DNA of 5,676 nucleotides, taken from assembly GCA_902765035.1 (NCBI GenBank), contig CACWYF010000091.1:1-5676 (forward strand), read 5' to 3'. This stretch comes from an uncultured Eubacteriales bacterium (GTDB taxonomy: Bacteria; Bacillota; Clostridia; Peptostreptococcales; Anaerovoracaceae). Shown piece by piece: positions 1-4,883 of this stretch (within the stretch, counting starts at the first letter, position 1; each line of letters begins with the position of its first letter). The notes beneath the pieces are model-generated. The model saw nothing but the letters and a program-made list of their open reading frames with translations, made no database searches and was not told the origin of the DNA. Made by a program: the position numbers and the translations under genes.

Positions 1-44
1 TCGCAGGTTCACACATCACGATTACTTTTTCACGGCGTGCAAAA

Positions 45-143
45 CGGCTCAGTCGCACCTTCTGTCCTGCACGCATGCTGCTCGATCACGCCTCACGATC
101 TGCACGCATGCGGCTCAGTCGCACTTCCCGCAGTCGCTGCACC
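45..143. repeat. 33-bp tandem repeat, three degenerate copies across the DUF5131 stop
   Basis: Three consecutive 33-bp units are visible: 45-77, 78-110 and 111-143. CGGCTCAGTCGCAC occurs exactly at 45-58 and 111-124, and a related CTGCTCGATCACGC sits at 78-91. CTGCACGCATGC occurs exactly at 67-78 and 100-111. The third unit covers the last codons of the DUF5131 gene. The period is a multiple of three, so the first unit repeats the gene's ending (TGC GAC TGA on the minus strand) 66 bp downstream in the same frame. This looks like local duplication of the cysteine-tail coding sequence followed by decay. Confidence 0.75.
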
Positions 144-984
144 CGTTGCACACAGGCTTCATCGCGCACTCCTCACAGTGCCTCCTGAAGTGCGGCACGT
201 ACAGCCTCTCCCCCGGGACCGGCAGTCCCCAGCTGTCGACCAGGTCAAAATGCATCGGCTTTCCCTCGTAGTACATACCCGATTTGAAAGCCTGGGTCGC
301 CTGCAACCTTTTGCCCTTCAGCTCGTATCTCCTGCCATCCTTGATGAACACCGTGCCGGTCTCGATGAAGACGAAGGTCACGTTGTGCGCAGCGCACTCA
401 GCCCTCAGGGATCTCACCCAGTCGAAGTCCAGAGGCCGCCTGCCGCCGTAGTTCTCGCCTCCGCACAGCACCCTTTCGACCTGCCCGCCCGCAAGATACT
501 TGTCCAGGCTGACCGGACCTATGAACGGAGCGACCTGCACGCCCTTGTGCTTGAACGGCAGCTCAAGAAGGAGCGGCATCCTCTCATCCGCCCTCTTCTG
601 ATTCTCGCAGGTCACATTGAAGAAGATGTTGTCCCATCCGTCTCCCCAGTCAGGCGGCAGACAGTCCGCCACCCTCTGCGGCCTCTTGGTCAGCAGGTAG
701 AAAATGACGTCGCTCCTCTCGCGCATCGCATCCCACGCTTCCTGCCTCCACCCGTCAGCCTCCTCAAGAAAGAAGTCCGACGTCATGCAGACGCTGATCA
801 TCTCGCCGCTCTGTATCTTGTACCTGCCCTTCCTGTCTTTCGACAGAGGATACCTGGCGTTGCCGGTACGGTATATCTCGGCACCGTCCTTGTCCCTCAT
901 CTCGTCGAGGAAGTACATATAGCAGTTCTCGCACCCTTCACTGCATTTCACGCACCCGTGCCACGGGTTCCATATATCGTGCAT
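115..984 (-). CDS. DUF5131 (phage Gp37/Gp68-like) three-Cys-motif protein
   Basis: 289 residues, close to the usual family length. The N-terminus carries the family signature WNPWHGC...SEGCENCY (residues 5-22) with cysteines C11, C18 and C21 in the three-Cys pattern, plus an extra C14. Further family blocks are LLTKRP (97-102), NVTCEN (123-128), PFIGPV (153-158), CGGENYGG (174-181) and DFDWVRSLR (186-194). The cysteine pattern recalls radical-SAM-like or Fe-S proteins, but I know of no settled biochemical function for the family. The last 20 residues form a six-cysteine tail (C270, C273, C279, C282, C285, C288) that could bind a second metal centre. An in-frame TGA at 985-987 touches the ATG, which rules out a longer start in this frame. 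A GGAAGG lies 11 nt upstream (996-1001). The gene stands alone, 133 bp downstream of the inverted-repeat array, and its stop lies in a 33-bp tandem repeat. The family assignment is firm; the function is unknown. Confidence 0.9.
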   Translation of the reverse strand: MHDIWNPWHGCVKCSEGCENCYMYFLDEMRDKDGAEIYRTGNARYPLSKDRKGRYKIQSGEMISVCMTSDFFLEEADGWRQEAWDAMRERSDVIFYLLTKRPQRVADCLPPDWGDGWDNIFFNVTCENQKRADERMPLLLELPFKHKGVQVAPFIGPVSLDKYLAGGQVERVLCGGENYGGRRPLDFDWVRSLRAECAAHNVTFVFIETGTVFIKDGRRYELKGKRLQATQAFKSGMYYEGKPMHFDLVDSWGLPVPGERLYVPHFRRHCEECAMKPVCNGCSDCGKCD

Positions 985-1117
985 TCAGTTCCAGTCCTTC
1001 CGCTCCTGCTTCTCCGGCTCCTTTGCTGGCTGTTTTTACAGCTTTCAGGCCTGATTTACTGTGTTGCCTCTCCCGACTTTGATCTTGATATGACCAGCTC
1101 TGGTCCACAGCTCATGA
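985..1117 (-). other. Leader region between the repeat array and the DUF5131 gene
   Basis: This 133-bp stretch separates the array from the DUF5131 start. Read on the minus strand it contains three purine-rich Shine-Dalgarno-like motifs (AAAGGAG at 1018-1024, CAGGAG at 1003-1008, GGAAGG at 996-1001); only the last is placed to serve the gene. A perfect dyad GACCAG-CT-CTGGTC lies at 1092-1105. A small hairpin, GCTGT-TTTT-ACAGC, lies at 1029-1042. I see no convincing -35/-10 pair. A transcript reading the array on the minus strand would place the array in the 5' leader of the DUF5131 mRNA, but nothing here shows where transcription begins. Confidence 0.4.
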
Positions 1118-1382
1118 TTGGCGTAACACAGACCATTTGAACCAATTATACGCCATCAGAGTCTCGCTTGTCTCTCCGTTTGAGCCATAGAGTTGGCGTA
1201 AATCGACTTATTCTATTGTCTGTTACGCCAACAAAATGGTTCATAATCCACGGTCAGGCATCTGCAGTTGGCGTAACGCGAGTTCCCATTCCCATTTTTA
1301 CGCCAACTTTTCCGCTCCATCCAGCCTGTTCACATATATTTGATGGCGTAGAATGAGACATTTTGACCATGGTTACGCCAAC
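1116..1382. repeat. Strictly periodic array of alternating inverted repeats (four 75-bp units)
   Basis: The core TGGCGTA begins at 1119, 1194, 1269 and 1344, and its complement TACGCCA begins at 1149, 1224, 1299 and 1374. The orientation alternates perfectly and the period is exactly 75 bp, with no indel. The extended arm consensus is G(T/A)TGGCGTAAC and its complement. Using 10-bp arms, the units are 1118-1156, 1193-1231, 1268-1306 and 1343-1381. Each encloses a 19-bp interior (1128-1146, 1203-1221, 1278-1296, 1353-1371). The stretches between units are 36 bp each (1157-1192, 1232-1267, 1307-1342). Interiors and linkers are largely dissimilar; interiors 1 and 4 share 11 of 19 positions. Contiguous stem pairing is 7, 10, 11 and 7 bp for units 1 to 4. 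No further unit is found at the expected positions on either side. A CRISPR-type array is unlikely because no block longer than about 10 bp is conserved. An array of RNA hairpins or of dyad protein-binding sites fits better. The pattern is certain; its role is unknown. Confidence 0.95.
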
Positions 1383-1676
1383 CACACACTTCAGCAGCGT
1401 TCTCAGACCAGTAGATGTCTGCTCCGGAATCCCCGCGCTGGCCGGCGGGGACTACTCCACCCGCCCGGACAGCTTCAGAGCGAGGGCGACCGGCAAGCAG
1501 ACACCGGGAGCTCAACTGAGAGCGACCGGCATTGCAAACAGTTTCCTTTGATCAAGTTTATTGAGGTAATGTTATGCGCAAGGTAATGAGAATGCGGGTT
1601 TGAGCGCGCGCGAGATATTGTGGATTGGAGTGTGTTGTACTCTCGCGCGTGCTGCAGGGTGCCGCTGGCATGTGAA
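1383..1676. other. Gene-poor GC-rich stretch with potential hairpins
   Basis: I see no recognisable gene in this roughly 290-bp stretch; open frames on both strands are short and match no family I know. It contains several inverted repeats: CAGAC/GTCTG (1404-1408 and 1417-1421), TCCCCGC/GCGGGGA (1430-1436 and 1445-1451) and a long one at 1603-1653. It also has a 14-bp direct repeat, GAG(G/A)GCGACCGGCA, at 1482-1495 and 1518-1531. If the array is transcribed on the minus strand, any promoter would lie here, but I find no convincing one. Confidence 0.4.
1603..1653 (+). other. Long GC-rich inverted repeat, possible structured RNA
   Basis: The arms AGCGCGCGCGAGA (1603-1615) and TCTCGCGCGTGCT (1641-1653) pair over 13 positions around a 25-nt loop. 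In a plus-strand RNA the only non-Watson-Crick pair is G1606-U1650, which is allowed. In a minus-strand RNA the same position is an A-C mismatch. The plus strand is therefore the better candidate if this works as RNA. No T-run follows, so it is not a standard terminator. Confidence 0.4.
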
Positions 1677-1705
1677 AACTCCGCACCCATTATGAGTGCG
1701 GAGTT
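1677..1705 (-). terminator. Rho-independent terminator of the right-hand gene run
   Basis: The arms AACTCCGCAC (1677-1686) and GTGCGGAGTT (1696-1705) form a perfect 10-bp stem around a 9-nt loop. On the minus strand the stem is followed at once by T residues (a TTTT run overlapping the base of the stem, then CACA). It lies 78 bp past the stop of the ACT-domain gene, the last gene of the rightward block. The T tract is short, so efficiency is uncertain. It separates that block from the array and DUF5131 module. Confidence 0.75.
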
Positions 1706-1783
1706 CCTGTATTGATCATCTTATGGTGTTTTTGTCTCGTATCCGGCCCCGATGGCGGTCACCGGCTGACCGGTCTGACAGGC

Positions 1784-2161
1784 TCAGGCCTCTATTTCAT
1801 ACCCTGCTTCTGCGAGCACTTTAAGTGCCTTGTCGAAGTTCTCTTCTTTGGTCAGTATGTAGTCGGTGTTGTATGTGGATATGGCAAAAATGCCGACACC
1901 GTTGTCTGCGAGCACTGCAGATATCCTGGACAAAATGCCGATCAGGCTGAAGTCCAGTATCCCGACGATGCGGAAGGCTCTCCAGCCGTCGTCACGTTCA
2001 GTCGTGTTGTCCGGTACTGCCTCGACCGGACATACCAGTGACAGCTCCTCGTCGGTGGTACCTGTGAATGTGAATGGCTTTGATATGTCCACCTTTGAAT
2101 AGTCCTCCAACTTGCATACCGACAGTCTTACGTCAAGTGTCTTAAGTGTGATACCGTTCAT
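1784..2161 (-). CDS. Two-ACT-domain protein (ACT_7/COG3603-like)
   Basis: 125 residues. The C-terminal half is a clear ACT_7-type fold: GWRAFRIVGILDF (59-71), then GILSRISAVLADNGVGIFAI (75-94) and STYNTDYILTK (95-105), ending in a helix with KALKVLAEAGYEI. The N-terminal half has EELSLVCP (38-45) and fits the first ACT-like domain of this small family. ACT domains usually bind amino acids or other small ligands and act as regulators. No enzymatic domain is attached, so the ligand and target are unknown. A GAGGGG ribosome binding site lies about 7 nt upstream of the ATG. The gene follows the membrane-protein gene by 23 bp and is the last before the terminator at 1677-1705. Confidence 0.88.
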   Translation of the reverse strand: MNGITLKTLDVRLSVCKLEDYSKVDISKPFTFTGTTDEELSLVCPVEAVPDNTTERDDGWRAFRIVGILDFSLIGILSRISAVLADNGVGIFAISTYNTDYILTKEENFDKALKVLAEAGYEIEA

Positions 2162-2184
2162 ATTTTTCCCCTCGCTTCATTGAT

Positions 2185-2742
2185 CTATTTTGCTATGAGC
2201 TCTATCGCCCTGGATATCAGTGTGATGATGGTGACCAGCACTGCTATCCACATTAGTGTAGCCTCTCTGCTCTGTTTGTGTACCCTGAAAAACGGATACG
2301 GTCCGTCGAATTTGCGCAGGTAGTTCAGGCATATCATCGTCATGCCGTACACGAAGGTTATCAGCACCGGCAGTATTATGACTGAGTTGTGCTGCTCCCA
2401 GAAAATATACGATGTTACGGATATTACCGGGCACAGAGTGTGATGATAAAGTCCGTTCCCGGACAGCATCAGTTTATGGAATCCGCCGCCCATCGGGACC
2501 AGAACGCAAAGCGTGATGAGAAATGTCATCGTGAGCATGCAGGTGCTGAGATATCTGAGCCCGCACGTAAACTCTCCCGGTCCGAGTGCAAGAAGGCACA
2601 CTGACGAGAACAGCGTTATTATATTCGAGATCTGGGTATAGTAAGCCAGTATCTTCCAGCGCCTGTCCGTTATGCTTATGGACAGCCCTATTGCCTCAAG
2701 CAATATTACTATGCAGTTCGCAACTATTCCAATAACATGCAT
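2185..2742 (-). CDS. Six-helix integral membrane protein, Pr6Pr-like
   Basis: 185 residues with about six hydrophobic helices, near 3-23, 34-53, 63-84, 100-116, 120-140 and 162-182. The sequence YYTQISN (34-40), the LRYLS segment (62-66) and paired histidines before a Pro-rich helix (HH 100-101, CPV 104-106) resemble bacterial Pr6Pr family membrane proteins, which have six helices and no established function. The match is from pattern memory, so the family name is less certain than the topology. The ribosome binding site is weak (AAGGGG about 16 nt upstream), so translation may depend on the gene before it. It lies 50 bp after the DUF1349 gene and 23 bp before the ACT gene. Confidence 0.8.
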   Translation of the reverse strand: MHVIGIVANCIVILLEAIGLSISITDRRWKILAYYTQISNIITLFSSVCLLALGPGEFTCGLRYLSTCMLTMTFLITLCVLVPMGGGFHKLMLSGNGLYHHTLCPVISVTSYIFWEQHNSVIILPVLITFVYGMTMICLNYLRKFDGPYPFFRVHKQSREATLMWIAVLVTIITLISRAIELIAK

Positions 2743-2792
2743 CAGAGTCTTACCGTGTCCCCTTCCCCAGTTAATTATCTGTCTTAGTCTCT

Positions 2793-3407
2793 TTATTTAT
2801 CTTCGTCTTCGTCAGGAGCCTGCCCGTCGTGGGCCTGCCATGCGCATTCCGTCATCCCGATGTCACTGAAATGAGCCGTAAAGGACGAATCCTCAGGCGA
2901 GCATGCATAGATGCCAAGCCTTATCCTTCCGGCGCCCTCATGCATGTGGCAAATCCTCATCTGCTTCCAGCGGCAGCCGTCCTCCGAGTACTCGATCATG
3001 TAGTCGTCTTCTCTCCTGCTCAGGCGGTACCACACCTCGCTTATGTCCGCAGGGATCTCAGTCGTCGCCCAGTCAGACCAGCCGTGATTGGTGACCACGC
3101 TGCCGAGGTGCTGGAACTCTTCGTTCTCATACTCGACCGATCCCTTCAGCCAGTTATCGCTGTCAAGATACATGACGACGCCGCACTGATCGAACCTGTG
3201 ATGGCTCTCACGGAATGAAGTCTTCACGATAAAGCTGAAGTACCTCTCCTCAGTCTCCATCTGAAAGACCGGCGCATTGTCGTTGCGGAAGTGGTAATAC
3301 GTCCGCTGCCACAGATCAGTATGCGGTGCTGTGGTGACAGATATCCCGCCGTCCGTTATCTCATATGCAGCCGGCTCTCTTGTCCATGTGAATTGATTCA
3401 GATCCAT
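2793..3407 (-). CDS. DUF1349 family protein (concanavalin A-like fold)
   Basis: 204 residues, the usual size for stand-alone DUF1349 proteins. Typical blocks are DLWQRTYYHFRNDNAP (31-46), FDQCGVVMYLDSDNWLKG (72-89), LGSVVTNHGWSDWAT (101-115), VWYRLSRR (125-132) and YACSPED (167-173). The family has a concanavalin A-like beta-sandwich and is usually described as sugar-related, but no reaction is established. There is no signal peptide or membrane segment, so it should be cytoplasmic. The last residues are acidic (DEDEDK). A strong AGAGGGG ribosome binding site sits 6 nt before the ATG. It starts 22 bp after the nitroreductase gene ends, consistent with cotranscription. Confidence 0.88.
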   Translation of the reverse strand: MDLNQFTWTREPAAYEITDGGISVTTAPHTDLWQRTYYHFRNDNAPVFQMETEERYFSFIVKTSFRESHHRFDQCGVVMYLDSDNWLKGSVEYENEEFQHLGSVVTNHGWSDWATTEIPADISEVWYRLSRREDDYMIEYSEDGCRWKQMRICHMHEGAGRIRLGIYACSPEDSSFTAHFSDIGMTECAWQAHDGQAPDEDEDK

Positions 3408-3429
3408 GTTTGCCCCTCTGAAAGATTTC

Positions 3430-3951
3430 CTAGACTCTTACGATATAGCCCTCTTTACGAGGCTTTGCTGCCGGCTGCTCGCAGTCTGCGTATCCGAGTG
3501 CGACTGAGCAGCTGCCGGTCAGGTTCTCAGGAAGTCCCCACTCCCTGAGGAGTGCTTTGCCCTCTTCCATCTCGAACATCTGACGGCATCTGTGGATCCA
3601 GCATGAGCCGAGTCCCGCTGCGTATGCTGCATTTACGATGTTGGTAGTAACTGCAGGTCCGTCGAATCCCTGTGTGAAGCCTTCAGGTGTCTCGAATACG
3701 AGCACGATGGTCGGTGCTCCGTAGTAAGGGTCCATGTCCTTGCCCATTACTGCGGCATTGAGCGCAGCGACTCTGTCGCGGTATTCAGGAGTCTGGACTG
3801 CAACGATCTGCACGCCCTGGGTTCCTGCACCTGTCGGCGCATAAGTTCCTGCCTCGAGAACTGCGTTCAGTTCCTCGTCAGTGATCTGCTCAGGCTTGAA
3901 TTTTCTGATGGCTCTTCTGTTCAAAAGTACTTCAAATGCTTCTTTTTTCAT
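3430..3951 (-). CDS. Nitroreductase family FMN-dependent oxidoreductase
   Basis: 173 residues, at the short end of the family. The N-terminal FMN-phosphate-binding motif is RRAIRKF (12-18), followed by the EAGTYAPTGAGTQG segment (33-46). Later family motifs are GLGSCWI (113-119) and ALGYAD (151-156), with a basic PAAKPRK segment (160-166) near the end. Members are dimeric cytoplasmic flavoproteins that reduce nitro compounds, quinones or unknown substrates using NAD(P)H; the physiological substrate cannot be read from the sequence. An AAGGAG ribosome binding site lies about 9 nt before the ATG. The gene begins 17 bp after the stop of an acetyltransferase remnant, whose region supplies its translation start signals. 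Confidence 0.93.
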   Translation of the reverse strand: MKKEAFEVLLNRRAIRKFKPEQITDEELNAVLEAGTYAPTGAGTQGVQIVAVQTPEYRDRVAALNAAVMGKDMDPYYGAPTIVLVFETPEGFTQGFDGPAVTTNIVNAAYAAGLGSCWIHRCRQMFEMEEGKALLREWGLPENLTGSCSVALGYADCEQPAAKPRKEGYIVRV

Positions 3952-3968
3952 CTCTATTTCTCCTTGAG

Positions 3969-4127
3969 TTATTCTCCGAACCCTTCCGGGTCAAGGTACT
4001 TTATTATCCTCGCAGGGTTGCCTGCGACGACTGCGTAGTCAGGCACATCTTTTGTGACTACCGATGCGGCTCTCTCATGTCCACTCTGAATTCTGTGCAT
4101 TCCATTATATGTCCCCTCGTATTCCAT
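3969..4127 (-). pseudogene. Remnant of a hexapeptide-repeat acetyltransferase (internal deletion)
   Basis: An open frame of 52 codons with its own ATG and AGGA-like ribosome binding site, starting 9 bp after the DUF3267 stop. Residues 20-43 (including VTKDVPDYAVVAGNPARI) are the unmistakable C-terminal end of a left-handed beta-helix acyltransferase of the CatB/Vat or maltose acetyltransferase type, and the frame ends LDPEGFGE. These enzymes normally have about 180-220 residues. Here the catalytic His and all hexapeptide turns are gone, and the tail joins directly to about 19 residues of a start region (MEYEGTYNGMHRIQSG) that I cannot place. The simplest reading is an in-frame internal deletion that kept start and stop. 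It cannot be an active acetyltransferase. A 9-bp repeat (AATGGAATR) surrounds the two possible starts, at 4127 and 4100. Confidence 0.8.
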
Positions 4128-4136
4128 TTTTCCTGA

Positions 4137-4811
4137 CTATCTCTCAAATATGACTCCGCCCGCCTGTGTCGGATGGTCTATATACACGACCTCTTCCGCG
4201 GTGCTTCTGTACCGCAGGATGTCGCGGACTATCATGATGTCACCTGCGGCTGAGTCGGCCATTATGATGCCCATAAGCTCGACCGACCAGTCCCCGGTCA
4301 CTATGCCTGCGATCATCGGCACAATACCGAGGATCACAAGAGGCATCAGCGCCCCGAATATGTACGCGCCCTTCGAGAGCGGCACCAGGCATGTGCAGTA
4401 CGGAGTCAGGTACTGCTTCATGACACCGAACTGAATACCCTTGAACCCGTTCGGGCAGAAAAGAGACCAGCTCAGTCCGTGTATGGCCTCATGCACAACG
4501 ACAAACGTCACCATGTATGCCATGAATCTCAGGAAAGGCGTGAAGATGCCTTCCCACATGCCCCAGCCATGTCTGAGGTAGAAGAGTCCTCCTCCGATGA
4601 GGAAGAGCGGTATCAGCAGCAGAAGTGCGAACTTATTCGCTTCCATGATGCTCACGGTAAGGTCGGTCCGCCTGAAACCCTCCTCAGCCATCTTTTCAGA
4701 GGACACCTCAAAACGCTCGAGCCGCCTCTCCTCAGCAGGGCTCAGCTTTCTCGCCTTTTCCTGTTCGTCGTTGTTCCCGAAGCCCTTTTTTCCCACAATG
4801 TTACCTTTCAT
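4137..4811 (-). CDS. DUF3267 putative zincin membrane metallopeptidase
   Basis: 224 residues. A charged cytoplasmic N-terminus (about 1-55) precedes roughly four membrane helices, near 60-78, 93-117, 146-170 and 177-195. The second helix carries the zinc-binding motif HEAIH (107-111) inside VVVHEAIHGL. The later segment SAAGDIMIVRDIL (187-199) matches the family block expected to supply a third metal ligand, possibly D191. The ending, with YIDHPTQAGGVIFE, is also typical. DUF3267 proteins are predicted intramembrane-type zinc peptidases; no substrate is known for this one. A GAGGA motif lies 12 nt before the ATG, slightly far. It is separated from the ATPase gene upstream by 72 bp with no clear promoter, and is followed by the acetyltransferase remnant. 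Confidence 0.88.
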   Translation of the reverse strand: MKGNIVGKKGFGNNDEQEKARKLSPAEERRLERFEVSSEKMAEEGFRRTDLTVSIMEANKFALLLLIPLFLIGGGLFYLRHGWGMWEGIFTPFLRFMAYMVTFVVVHEAIHGLSWSLFCPNGFKGIQFGVMKQYLTPYCTCLVPLSKGAYIFGALMPLVILGIVPMIAGIVTGDWSVELMGIIMADSAAGDIMIVRDILRYRSTAEEVVYIDHPTQAGGVIFER

Positions 4812-4883
4812 TGATACTCACATTCCTCGCGCATGCAATATGCTGCAGCCCATGAGTATACTATCACTCTCATTCCTTCAGCC

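Noticed and set aside
1..16. Possible start of a further minus-strand gene (ATG at 16)
   Set aside because: Only five codons are visible and no ribosome binding site precedes it, so it cannot be supported.
948..1108. Small minus-strand frame from a GTG near 1108 overlapping the DUF5131 start
   Set aside because: There is no ribosome binding site before the GTG and the sequence is low in complexity; it overlaps the well-supported DUF5131 start in another frame.
37..1140. Long plus-strand open frame of 367 codons
   Set aside because: It lies antisense to the DUF5131 gene, whose family motifs are clear on the minus strand. The plus-strand product is rich in Pro, His and Arg with no recognisable domain, as expected from a shadow of a GC-rich gene.
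1116..1382. Calling the periodic repeats a CRISPR array
   Set aside because: A 39-bp repeat plus 36-bp spacer would match CRISPR dimensions, but only about 10 bp at each end of the supposed repeat is conserved and the interior differs in every unit. No cas gene is in the window.
1116..1382. Integron attC sites or an insertion-sequence cluster
   Set aside because: No attC core sites, no cassette genes and no transposase or integrase are visible, and the period is too short and too regular for either.
1330..1515. Minus-strand frame of 61 codons running into the array
   Set aside because: It contains part of the array, has no family resemblance and no good ribosome binding site.
1475..1690. 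Minus-strand frame of 71 codons between terminator and array
   Set aside because: It starts inside the terminator hairpin and shows no recognisable domain.
4812..4883. Promoter between the ATPase and DUF3267 genes
   Set aside because: The 72-bp gap has AT-rich patches but no -35/-10 pair with suitable spacing that I would defend.
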